Source of the DNA: Agriotes lineatus
Taxonomy: Eukaryota; Arthropoda; Insecta; Coleoptera; Elateridae
Length of the DNA stretch: 64,000 bases
Assembly: GCA_940337035.1 (NCBI GenBank)
Contig: OW679202.1
Location: 14,200,708 to 14,264,707 of the forward strand
Direction of reading: 5' to 3'
Positions 25,200 to 37,400 of the stretch are shown here, one piece after another. The notes under the pieces were generated by a model. It was not told where the DNA came from, made no database searches, and was given only the letters and a program-made list of their open reading frames with translations. A program made the position numbers and the translations under genes. Position 1 is the stretch's first letter, and the number at the start of each line of letters is the position of its first letter.

Positions 25200-25560
25200 A
25201 CGGTGGAACTAACGCTGATCACTTAGGCAACTTGCTATGCTACAATGCAAGCGGATTGGTGGTTCTCCATTTGGTGGTTTCCGTTCAGTAGTGTTTAGGT
25301 TCGGTGATAAATTCTACAAATTTGCTTCAGTCGGTAGTAAATCGGTGTTGTTGTAATTCGTATCAGTGGTAGTCCACTCTGTTGTTATTTTAAATAGGAT
25401 TCAAACTCACACTGTGGTAATCCACATCTTGACAATTACTAAAATAATACAAAATTGGAAGTAAACCGCTTGGTGGTATTTCATATAGTAGTATTTAATA
25501 CAGATGTCCAAGTCTGAAGAAAATCCATAACGGTGGCGATCAACATTGGTGATTTTGTAT
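25200..25560. repeat. Degenerate GGTGGT/CCACC-type tandem repeat just upstream of LanB1
   Basis: In reverse complement this shows GATGTGGATTACCAC, CACCGATTTACTACCGAC and AGAGTGGACTACCACTG phrases, the same loose repeat as at 7328-7620. It lies 100 to 450 bp before the LanB1 start codon, preceded by an unusually GC-rich spot (GCGGCCGCCGCCGC at about 25176-25189). Confidence 0.5.
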
Positions 25561-25620
25561 ACAACCTAAAGAAACCAAAAGTTGGTTATAAAATGTTTAG
25601 TAAAATGGCTAATAAAATTA

Positions 25621-25682
25621 TTTTTCAGCATTGGACATTACACAGACTGTAATAGCTTAACCAAAACAGCTACTAAATGGTC
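25621..25682 (+). promoter_or_regulatory. Probable 5' UTR acceptor site upstream of the LanB1 start
   Basis: A T-rich run followed by CAG at 25626-25628 looks like a 3' splice site about 48 bases before the first ATG. It implies a non-coding first exon further upstream, which I could not place. No TATA box or initiator can be assigned with confidence. Confidence 0.35.
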
Positions 25683-28454
25683 ATGTCTTCCCCTAGATCT
25701 ATATGGAGTTTAGCTACTCTTTTATCAATTCTTTTAGGACTATATAGTATGTATAAAAATTTAATAGTCTCAAACAATGAATTATTATATCATTTCTTTC
25801 AGATTATTTCCCTGTTAATAGCCAGTCTGCAGGTGCAAGAGACAGAGTACGAGGAAATCCAAGAAGAGGTATATTTTGATTGTAGTTCTCTTGCTCTCAT
25901 TTTTAATGTAATGTATTTATCGATATAAATAATATGTGTATCTGGAATTTATGGCCTACTGTGATCCACCGAGTTTATTAGGTGAATTGTAACTACCCAT
26001 TTTAATGAGAGTGAAATAATGTATGCTTCCTAGCCACTCTTATACAGTAGAATTTTTTGTTAAATAAAAGATTCTGAATGTTTTAAATTAATCTCACTGT
26101 CGACCTCATGCTATGTACAGATTTCATTCTCAATCCTCTATTGTTACACACCTTGTACTTAAAATTATTAGCTTATGCTTCAAGTTCATATTCAATAAAT
26201 TGTACTATTTTGCAGTGGCGGCTGCTCCTTAGGGGCGCTAGCCTTCCGGTCATCACCAGCCTATATGGAATTAGAAAAAAGTAACTATTTTATAACTGTA
26301 AATATATTTTATCATCCTACTATTATATTATAAAAAAGTTTAAGTACTAAGATCTGAAGGCAGCTATTCGATACCGCTTAAAACATGTAAAACAACATAT
26401 CTGAAGTATGTCAACATAACATAAATTATGTGTCAACGCACTCGCTGGTATCAATTCACCGAGCGGCTGGCAGCTTCTGTGGGCAATCTGAAGTAGAGCC
26501 CAAACTTATAAGGCAATTCTGGGCGAAAACGCTGAAGCAGCCGAATGAGGTCAGCAGTTTCAACATGCTTGGAAGGCGAACTGCACTGTAGCCCAGCACG
26601 TAGCAAACTGGTGGGCTTATTTACAAATATATTCGTGCTCCGAGCACTGTTTTGGCAATAAATTAGTGCTTATCGGTATAAGTAACTGTTTGCAGAACAA
26701 TGAGAAGTAGCGCTGCCATTCACAAAATTGCCGAATACACGTTAACACCTGTCGAACATACCTGTCTCTACCCGCATGCGTAAAACTGCAGAAAGCGCGC
26801 TAATTGAAATCATTTTATTTTTAACATTTATTAATGGATGTTGAATAACTTAATAACCCCTAAACGGGTGAAAAGGGGGTAAAAGTACAAAGGAATGGGG
26901 GTTAAAATTTTTAATTTTTTGCGCTGTGAGTTGATTTTAGATTAAAACGGAGTAGAAAGCTAGTTACTTATATTTTTTAACACTTTAATACATTTTGTGG
27001 CGTATTTGAATAATTTTTGTTCTGTGTATGTTTCTTTTTGGATTATTAAAATTAAAAATCATTACAATATTTGGATTAAAACATCGCCGAAATGTAGGTG
27101 AGTCATTAATTATTATTTTTGCTTAGTAATTGTTAAAAATTAAGAGCCCCCCAAATACAATTATTACGAGCCGCCACTGCTATTTTGATTGCTATTGGTT
27201 GATATCGAAGTTTCTTAACAACTTGACATATTATATTTGATTTTGATGGTCATTACTTTTGAATTCCAGATGCAAAAGTACAAGAATGTACTTGAATTTG
27301 AAAATATTACCTGTACATACTTATTCAGTATAATATGTTGTATATAAAAAGTATATATGTTTGAGTTTTAGCAAATTCTACTTATTTAGTAGTACACAAT
27401 TTTTAAGGAATATACTGTATTTGAAAGAAAACTGTATTAAAATTTATTTTGAATAGAATTGCTTTAAAACATATTTTACAAGCTATATATTCAGTAGTTA
27501 TTGGGGATCAGTTGCTTGCATTAATTAAATCATATTTTTACAGCACATTTGAATTTTTTAAAATAAAGTCTGCTTTTTGTGCGTTGCTCTTCCAGTATCT
27601 AGCATAATGTTTATATGCTTACATTTTGCAAAATTGTGTTATTGGTTTAATTGTGACATGTAAATACATACTAAATTTAGAGTAGTAATAGTTTTCATAG
27701 GTTTTTCAGATTTATAAAAGTAACTCTTTATTTTTAAATGTTAGTATTTTGTGAGGCTCTAAATTGTACATATTTTAATTAGTTATTTATTGAATGATAA
27801 CTTGAAGTTGTAATGAATTATGTTTCATACATAACTAACTGAAGAACACTGTATTTAAAAATAGAGAACATTCTAAAATATGACTAGCTTGCAGGCCGTA
27901 CATTTCCAGATAATTTTCAGTTATTTGACTTTATGCTTCTACATAATGTGTTATGTAAATAGGTGTATTTATCAGAATTTTTATGGTGTTTTCTTTGAGA
28001 ATAGGTACAGCAATTGTCATAATAAACCTTTATTGTCAAATGTCATGTAAATGCATACTTATTCCTGGATCTGCTTAGACCCACTCTACATTTTGTATAG
28101 AAATGTAGATTGATAATATTTCTTAATATTTGTAACAAAATATTATGTTGCTCTTATTGTAAGATGAATATAACAATTTTAATGCTGTAGGTTCACCTTT
28201 TAGAATATATGAAAGTAGGTTTTTTGTTATAATAAATTTATAGCAGTTGGTAGTAAAGAATTATATGTTAATTTCTTATTGAATTCAAAATGTATTTGGT
28301 ATCTAGCTATAGTATGGTTTGCCCATCATTGTATTTTATTTAGTCCCTGTGGTGCTGAGGGGAGATCAGCCTCCACCCCCTGACACAGACTTTTTTGAAA
28401 GCCCTGAAGAGATTCATCCCCTCACCGACCTTACGACACAATGGCATCGCCGAG
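25677..28454 (+). CDS. LanB1: LanB1 exons 1-3: signal peptide and N-terminal linker
   Basis: Exon 1 (25677-25746) encodes a short basic start and a hydrophobic run (LATLLSILLGLY), a typical signal peptide, and ends one base into a codon at A|GTATGT. Exon 2 (25803-25868, after a 56-bp intron) must be read in the frame giving PVNSQSAGARDRVRGNPRR. The other open frame (ending EEIQEE) does not fit the phase of exon 3. Exon 3 (28344-28454) gives a proline/acidic stretch (RGDQPPPPDTDFF) and ends QWHRR, one base into a Gly codon completed by exon 4. This linker before the LN domain is poorly conserved, so these exons rest on splice signals and phase more than on similarity. The RGD inside it may be coincidental. 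Confidence 0.8.
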
Positions 28455-31400
28455 GTCAGACATTATAAAGGCATATTGTAGTGGGTGTGGTGTGGAAACT
28501 GTAGATTGCTGCACTAATGTTTTTTAATTTCCCTGAATTTTTGATATTAATTTCAGAGGTGGTGATGGTTTTTTCTGCCATAACTAAACCATCTAACTTA
28601 GCTTGGTTTTGCTTTGCAGCGCACTATTTTCTCCAGTTCTCATTTAATTTTCTGTACAGGATATGTGCCAGTTAGACTACATCCTTGCGAGCAGAGTTCT
28701 TGTTACCCCGCAACGGGTAATTTGTTAATAGGACGTGAGAGACAGTTATATGCTTCATCAACATGTGGTTTATATGAACTGCAGAGGTACTGCATTGTTT
28801 CACATCTTGAAGACCCCAAAAAGTGCTTTTGGTGTGACTCAAAACTATCAAAGAGTACCAATTACAAAGTCAACCATAGTATCAGTAATATAGTGTACCG
28901 TTACCATTCAGGGTACGATTAAAGCCATGTATAGATTATGTCTGGTTATGCAGTTTATAATTTTTAGTACTTTGGAGAGATCATGGTGGCAATCTGAAAA
29001 TGGAAGAGAAAATGTAACAATTCAACTGGATTTAGAAGCTGAATTCCATTTTACACATTTAATAATTACGTTCAAAACTTTTCGACCTGCTGCTATGCTA
29101 ATTGAACGATCTTATGATTTTGGTAAAACTTGGCAGGTAAGTAAAATAATCGCTTTATAGAGTGTGTTATTATACTTTATATTTTTTGTAGATTTATCGA
29201 TACTTCGCATATAACTGTAACGAAAGCTTTCCGCGAGTGCCAGTACATCCAGAAAATTTGAAGAATTTGTCAGATGTTGTTTGCGAAACACGATATTCAC
29301 AAGTTGCACCTTCTTCTGGTGGTGAGCTGATTTATAGAGTTTTGCCTCCAACTGCAAACATAGACAACCCCTACTCTCAAGAAGTACAAAATTTATTAAA
29401 AATGACTAATCTACGAATTAATTTTACTAAATTGCACACCCTTGGAGATGATTTATTAGACAAACGTGAAGAAATACAGGCGAGTACCTTTTATATGTTA
29501 GATAATTGAATTTTTTGTAATGCTATATTTTAAAATGTTAATTTTATAATGGCTGATCTATATGTTACATAAAATATATTTTATAGGAAAAGTATTATTA
29601 TGCTATTAGTGATATGGTAGTACGGGGGTCATGCTCCTGTTATGGCCATGCAAATCGCTGTTTACCTCTTCCTGGAATGGAACCAAAACCAGATATGGTG
29701 CATGGTAGATGTGAATGTACGCATAACACAAAAGGTTCAAATTGTGAAGAATGCGAAGATTTTTTCAACGATTTACCCTGGCGTCCTGCTATTGGAAAGC
29801 AAACAAATGCTTGCAAAAGTAGCTCTTTATTTTTAACACATAGAAACCTGCACATAAAGTAATTTGTTTTAGGATGTAATTGTAATAATCATGCTACCAG
29901 TTGTCATTTTGATGCGGCAGTATATGAACAGTCAGGAAGGGTAAGCGGTGGAGTGTGCGATGGCTGTAAACATAATACCATGGGGCCAAATTGTGAACAG
30001 TGCAAACCTTTCTATTATAAAGATCCACTACGAGACATTCAAGATCCTGAAATATGCAGATGTATGTCAATCTTTTAATTTTATAGGAAGTTCTAAATGT
30101 TTTCCATTCTTTTTAAAGCCTGTGATTGTGATCCTCTTGGGTCATTGGATGGAGGAATTTGTGACTCTATAACAGATTCTGTGAATGGATTGGAAGCTGG
30201 TACATGTCATTGTAAAAGAAATGTGGAAGGACGGCGTTGTGATACATGCAAAAATGGTTTCTGGAATTTCGAAGTGAATAATCCTGATGGATGTCAACCT
30301 TGTACTTGTAGTACTTTAGGAACTATTGACAATCAAGGCTGTAATGTATATACCGGAGAATGTACTTGTAAACGATATGTAACAGGAAGAGATTGTAATC
30401 AGTGTTTACCAGAATACTGGGGACTGTCTGATAAAAGAGATGGCTGTCAGCATTGTTACTGTGATCCTGGTGGTTCATATGACAATAATTGTGACGTTAT
30501 CACAGGACAATGTCGTTGTCGTGAACATATGACGGGACGAAGATGTGATATTCCACAACAACAGCATTTCACTGCTAGCCTGGATTTCTTGTTATATGAA
30601 GCAGAATTAGCAAGAGCATCTGCTGTAAGTTACAGTTAGTATATTGAACAGCATAGTTTATGATTTTTAATTTTATTTTTAGACTTGTCAAGTAGTAATT
30701 CGAGAACCATATAGGGATGGTCGCATAAATACTTGGACCGGAACAGGATTCATGAAAGCTCCAGAAGGCTCTTTTGTAGAATTTACAATTGACGATATTA
30801 AAACATCAATGGAATACGATATAGTGATACGATATGAACCTATGTTGCCAGGGAACTGGGAAGATGTTACTATTACCATTTTGAGACCTGGCCCTATAGA
30901 TCCTTATGGCCCTTGTGTGGGATCTCATCCATCCGATGACATTAAAAGAGTTTCATTACCATCAAATAGTCGTAGTACTACTGTTTTCCCACCAACCTGT
31001 CTAGAAGCTGGCCAGATTTATAAAGTTCGCTTTGACTTTAACAACTATGCTTATGATACCTCTACTCCATCAGCATCAGTGCTAATTGATTCTGTAAGTT
31101 TTTACCTTGAAAATGGTCTGAAGTCAAGTATACATTTATTTAGATTGTGCTGGTACCAAGAATTGAAGCAATACCCTGGTTTAATGGTTCTGCACCTGGG
31201 GAGTATAACCGACATCATTGTTCTATATCTGCTTTGTCAAATAGTAAAGAAGGTGTTTCCGATATATGTCAAAAATATTTCAATAGCATTGGAGCTTATG
31301 TCTTTAATGGTGCATTGTGTAAGTAATATCAACTTAATTTTATATATTTTATGGGCACTTGAGTTGTTAATTTAGGATTAAAGAAAACATAAATAGGAAA

Positions 31401-34400
31401 AACTGCTTTTTTTAAATGTTTATGTTATTTACATCTGAAACTTGCATTATTATGTGTAGCGTAAAAGTAAATTATTTCGGTTCTGTCAAAGTGAACTACT
31501 TTTAAAACTTAATCTAAATTTCATTACTATTAATGATCTCAGTCTTTAACATATATAATATCATACAACTAGAAATTCTATGCAGTATCTACACATACAA
31601 CTACACGTTGACTTAATTTTAGTACACCAAATTTACTGCTTTAGAATTTCCAAAATAAAATTAGTTTAGTACGTACAGAACATTATTTCATTTATGTCTG
31701 TACTAATTTCCTTTTAATTCAGCTACTTAACTTTTTTGCTCTAATGAACTGTGTCTACTTCATAAAATTTATTGGCATTCAAGAGCAATTAAACGATTCG
31801 GGAAAAATTAACCTTGGAACTGATTTAGTTAATCATATCACACATTAATGGAAAGGGCTTTAACTTCTAAACTCAGATGATTTATGTATATATTTCGTCC
31901 AATTAATTTCAAACGTATGAATACTAACATGGAAAAATCAAACTTGTTATGTTGAACACTATAATTAATTAAGTTATTTTTATTTTAGTTATTTTTGTTT
32001 GAAGGATTATGTATTTTAAAAATTTTAATCTTCGTTCCCCATTAATTGAAATTGTTACATATTATCATTTGTTAATAGATGTCATATTACAAGTTTTACC
32101 CGAAAATAGTATTATCAAGATTGCTATGAATCGTATATGATAAGAAAATTATGGTTTCAAGAAAGCTCGAAATACGGTGGTGGGCAAAAGTATGGAAACA
32201 CCTATACATATCTATCTCCTATTAATCTTAAAACGTATTCCTATGAAATTTATTAAATATAATAATAATGGTTCCCATTATTCCTTCGTGGGACATAGGG
32301 TTTTTGTGAAGTCTCTCCATTCTTGTTTGTTTCCTGCTATTGTTTTTAATTGCGCTGTTTCCTCCCTTATATTTCTTATCGATGTTAGTCGTGGCCTTTC
32401 TTTGGCTCTTTTTCCTTGAGGGTTCCATTCTAAGTCACTTCGACATGGGTGCTCTTTTGTTTTCTTGAGTGTGTGCCCTAACCAGCCATATTTTCTCTTT
32501 TTTATTTCAACACTTACTTCTTGCTGGTTGGTTCTTTTCCATAATTCAATGTTTGTAATTGTTTCCGGCCACCATATTTTTAGGATGTGCCGTAGGCATC
32601 GGTTTATAAAAGTCTCTATTTTCTTTAAGTTTGAACTTTTTATGCACCACGTTTCGCAGCCGTAGAGTAACACTGCTTTTATTGTACTGTTAAATAGTTT
32701 TGTTTTAGTTTGCACACTTATATTTTTATTACCCCACACTGAATTCAACTTCGAGAAGACTCCTCTTGCTTTGTTGATCCGTTGCTCTATGTCCTTTTCT
32801 GAGCTGCCCTCGTGACTCAACACAGTACCTAGGTACAGAAATTCTTCAGTTTCTTCTACTTTTTCTTCGTCAATGTATATATTATTTGTGTTAGTTGTGT
32901 TAAACTTCATGAGTTTGGTTTTTTTCTATTTATTTTTAGCCCTATTTTTTTCTGATTCAATTTTTAACTTATCTAGTTTTGTCTACATGTTCAGTAATGT
33001 AGTGAGAGCAGGCATACATCGTCCGCGTATTCCAAATCTTCTAAAGTTTTTGATAGGCTCCAGCTTATTCCTCTTCGGTTTCCTCTGTTAGTCTCTTCCA
33101 TTATATTGTCTAAGATAATTATGAATAGCAGTGGCGACAAAATACGCCCCTGCTTAACTCCACTTCTGCTGCAAAAGGTTGTGACATTTTCCCATTTAAG
33201 AGTACTTGGCATTACGTCTCTGTGTATCCTTCTCTGATTAGCTGTATTAGTTTATCTGGTATTCCTTTGTTCTTCAAGGCGGTCCATATATATTCTCAAT
33301 TGATGGAATCAAACGCGCACTCGTAGTTTATGAAAAGTAACTGTAATGGCGACTGATATTCAAGGGACTGTTCGATTATAATTCTTCGAGTATTTATATT
33401 ATCTGTGCAGGAACAGCCGGCCCTAAATCCTGCTTGTTCCTTTCTTAGTGTCTTGTCTAGTGTATCTGTTATTCTATTCAGTATAATTCTATAAAATATT
33501 TTATTAATTACACAGAGCAGTGTGATCCTCCTCCAGTTGCTGCAAACTTGTAGACTTCCTGTTTTTGGGATTGCTATCAGCATTCCTGTTTTCCAATCTT
33601 CTGGGAACTTTTCATCTTTCCAAATTTTCTTTATTAATGGATATAGATTTATTTATTTATTTATTTCCAACGGGAAGTAAATTCCCAATTACAGGAAACA
33701 TAAATAACTTAAATTAATAACTGACTTAGTGTCGCCAAGACTTAAATGAAATAAAACAAAATAACTGATTATCTCCTAAATTAAACTATGACATACCACC
33801 ACCACCACAGTGACACAGTATTATAATAAAATGAAATTCACCGCCTAAATCCACATATTATAATACAATAATCAAAAATTTCCCCGAGTACAAAATTACT
33901 TCAGTTCGGAAATTGCATCACGAAACTGACCACTTGTGAGCGAAAATATATCAATATTTACGTCCAATTTATTGAACGCATTTGAAATTGCTAGAATAGG
34001 CGATTTGAAATGCACGTTAGTTCTAGAAAGCGGGTATGAAAATGAAAATTGAGATCTGGTCCTTAAATCAGGCAGTTGGAATTGTAATTGTGATAAAAGT
34101 GTAGGGGCGTCAACATGATAATTAATTAAATTAAATAGAAAAATTAACAAATGTAACGTTCTACGATTTGATAGTTCAGTCAAACGTCTACTGTTGTGTC
34201 TTCATCAATTTTCAGCATATCTATCGTGATGCCATCAATTCCTGCTGCTTTACCACTTCTCATTTGTTGGATCGCTTTTCGTAGCTCTGCTTCCTGTGGT
34301 ATTTCTGGGCTGATGTCTTGTTCCATAATTTGATTTGGTTCAGGTACCTGCATTTCTTCTTGTTGTGTGTTCATTATCTCTTCAAAGTGTTCCTTCCATC

Positions 34401-37400
34401 GTTGTAGTTGTTGATCACACTATTCTTTCCGCAATTTTTATAATTTCTTCCATTTTGAGTTTGTTTTCCTCTTTAAGTGTGTGGGTCGCTTTAAAATTCT
34501 GCCGTTGTTTGTGATGCATCAATCGCAGCTCGCTGTTGACGTCCGCTATGATGGTTTAATCGTCTGCTGCGCGTTGATTCCTGCGCATAGCTTGTGCTGT
34601 TAATATCGACCTTTTTGCGTTGACACTTTCCTGTTTTCTCTTGCTTTCTATGTTTGTTTTTTTCTGGTTATATTCAATTTTGCGCTTTCTTTTGCTTTGC
34701 ATTGCTATGCTCATTTAAACTTCCTTTTAAGTTACTTTTCACTATTTGATGTTCTCACTAAAACACTTTTATCGTTACTTTGTTTACGGAGAAGGGACTG
34801 CATTCTGCAGCTGTCCATCGTCCGCGGTCGGTATATCTATATATATATATATGCAAAACGTCAAACTCACCTCCGAAAGCATACGTCGAAACGTAGAAGT
34901 GGCCTCATTTTTGGAGGCCAGTAGAAAAATCGGAGGCGAGTAGGTATCCCCATGTATAAGTGGTCGATTCAACAGATGATGCAATAAGCATCGATTTAAC
35001 GGCGAGTTTGACAGTATATATATTCAATTATACTGCTCAGTTGGTAGAGATTATTCTAGATGGCGCGACCATTTAATACACATGTACACCTAACAAGGTA
35101 CGCCAGTAGTACTCGCCTCTATCTGTGAAACATACGGTTAGGCCTCAGACACATGGCAAACGCGCATGGGGGCTTATCGCTAGTAATAGATTTAGGCAAA
35201 TGCAATACAACCGCATGTAACTGGACCTTTAATACAGGGTCCGTCAACGACGCTTGGATGAGATTTACTTCACAATAGCTTATATACAAATTGTAGGTAC
35301 GAAGATGTTGCATATTACTAAAATATTTCTAATTATACAGGGTGGCTCAAAAAGTGTGGCAAACCAAAATTATTACCCTATATTTAGGAAGCTTAAAAGT
35401 TTTGCATTGAAATACTAATAATTTAAAAAAATTACGTTTTTTGTGAATTGCCTTTCTAGTGTAAAATGGTGGCTCTGTGTATTCATGCTATACAAGGTGT
35501 CTGCAAATTTAATGATTTCAAAAGTTTTTAAAGTTTTTAGTATTTTTGAAAAGCCCCTTTAAAGAGATTTATTTTGATACCTACCTTACTGGATAACTCT
35601 AAATTCAACTGTTTTCCAACTGTGCGGGTGTGAATATAAGAAAACAATGTAAGGCACTTAAAACGTTTTATTTAAAGGAATAACAAACAAACGTCGCTAA
35701 AATGCGAACTTACACACCTGAAAATACCGATCACAACAAAAAACTAAGTTTAGAAAATAAAAATCCAGCTATTGCCGACACACAAAAACCGAGAAATGTA
35801 GGAATAAATTCAATCTGAAAACCAGTTGAATTTAGGGGTGTTAAATGAGTTATTCGACGAAAGTTTATGGAAATAGTTTTTAAGAACTACAAAGATATAC
35901 AGCGTGCTTCATTTACTAAGGAAAAATGACAACATTTGGAAATTATAAGCACTTTGTATAGTTTTAATACCCAGAGAAGAATAGGAGAAATAGGGAACAT
36001 TTAACGTTATTGGGTATAGGTAGGTACAGTGACCGCCATCATATAGGAAAAATTTTTATTTTTGATTTTTCAAAAAAATTTTACGGCAATAATTTGTGCT
36101 TGTCTGAAAACCTATTTAGCTCCTATTGTAGATACCGAGTGACTTACTTATTTAGAAAATGGCGTTTTTCAAAATTGTCAAAATTCAAAAAGTGGTATTT
36201 TTCGAAAATTAAGTAAGGTTTCATGAGATTTTTTTAGAGTGTGTTAGTTTTAGTTAACTGAACAATCTCAAGTCTAGAAAACACACATTTTTCTTTAATT
36301 TTAGCAAAAATTTATTTTTTCAATTTTTTAAATATTTTTTAGTTTCACATGCCAAGGCTTAATTTTAAAATTTTTATGTAAAGATTTATAATTATAAAAA
36401 ATAATATAAAATGTTAATTGCTCGTTTAGGTATTTTATTATTTACCGAAAAGTGATCTGTTCGCATAATTTTTACGTTTTTAATGCAATGTGCTTTCTAG
36501 GAGAAATATTTTTCAAATATAATTAATATCCATTTAAATGGTTTCTAAAAACTATAATCTAACTTTGTTAACGAATTACTGTTACAAAAATCTTGTAAAC
36601 GTTCTTTTACAGTTGTCTGAATGAGAAGACTTTTTAGAACATGTAAACTGGATAAAGAAAAATCTTCTCATTTAGACAACTGCAAAAGAATATTTACATG
36701 ATTTTTGTAACTGTAATTCATTAACAGGGCTAGATTAGAGTTTTTAGAAGCCATTTAAATAGATATTAATTATCATCGAAAAATATTTCTCCTAAATAGT
36801 ACATTGCATCAAAAACGTAAACATTATGCGAACATATCACTTTTCGGTAAATAATAAAAAATCTAGACGAGCAATCAACATTTTATATTGTTTTTTACAA
36901 TTATAAATCTTTAAAACTTTACATAAAAAACGAATTTTAATATTAAGTTTTGGTATGTGACCTTTTGAAAAATATTCAAAACATTGAAAAATTACATTTT
37001 AGCTAAAGTTAAAGAAAAATATGGGTTTTCTGGCCTTGAGATTGTTCAGTTGGCTAAAACTAACACACTCTAAAGAAATCTCATGGAAATCTTACTTAAT
37101 TTCCGAAAAATACCACTTTTTAGATTTTGACAATTTTGAAAAATGCCATTTTCTAAATAAGTTAAAATCACTCGGTATATCGGATAGGGGCTAAATAGGT
37201 CACAGATTATTGTCGTAAAAGGTAAATAGAAAACTTTCCCATATGATGCCGACTTTTTGGTGGTCACTGTATAATTTTGAAGTATTCGTTTGTTTTTTTT
37301 TCAAAATCTGATTTCATTTGATAATAGAATCAATTTAATCAGCATTTTTCGTTTTTTCGTGTTTATTTTTTCTTGTATCTACATGACTGGATTTTTATTT

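Larger units (their letters stand above)
22481..25620. other. Region upstream of LanB1, no gene seen
   Basis: Contains the small MITE at 24053, a short hairpin with AAGTT...TTATCAC arms at 24287-24356, and the degenerate repeat at 25200. The LanB1 promoter and first non-coding exon should lie here or further upstream, but cannot be placed by eye. Confidence 0.4.

Noticed and set aside
25803..25868. Alternative frame of LanB1 exon 2 (ASLQVQETEYEEIQEE)
   Set aside because: It would join exon 3 out of phase and hit a stop; the other frame is consistent with both neighbouring exons.
34697..34984. ORFs around the (TA)n microsatellite
   Set aside because: Short, overlapping on both strands, no motif; composition explains them.
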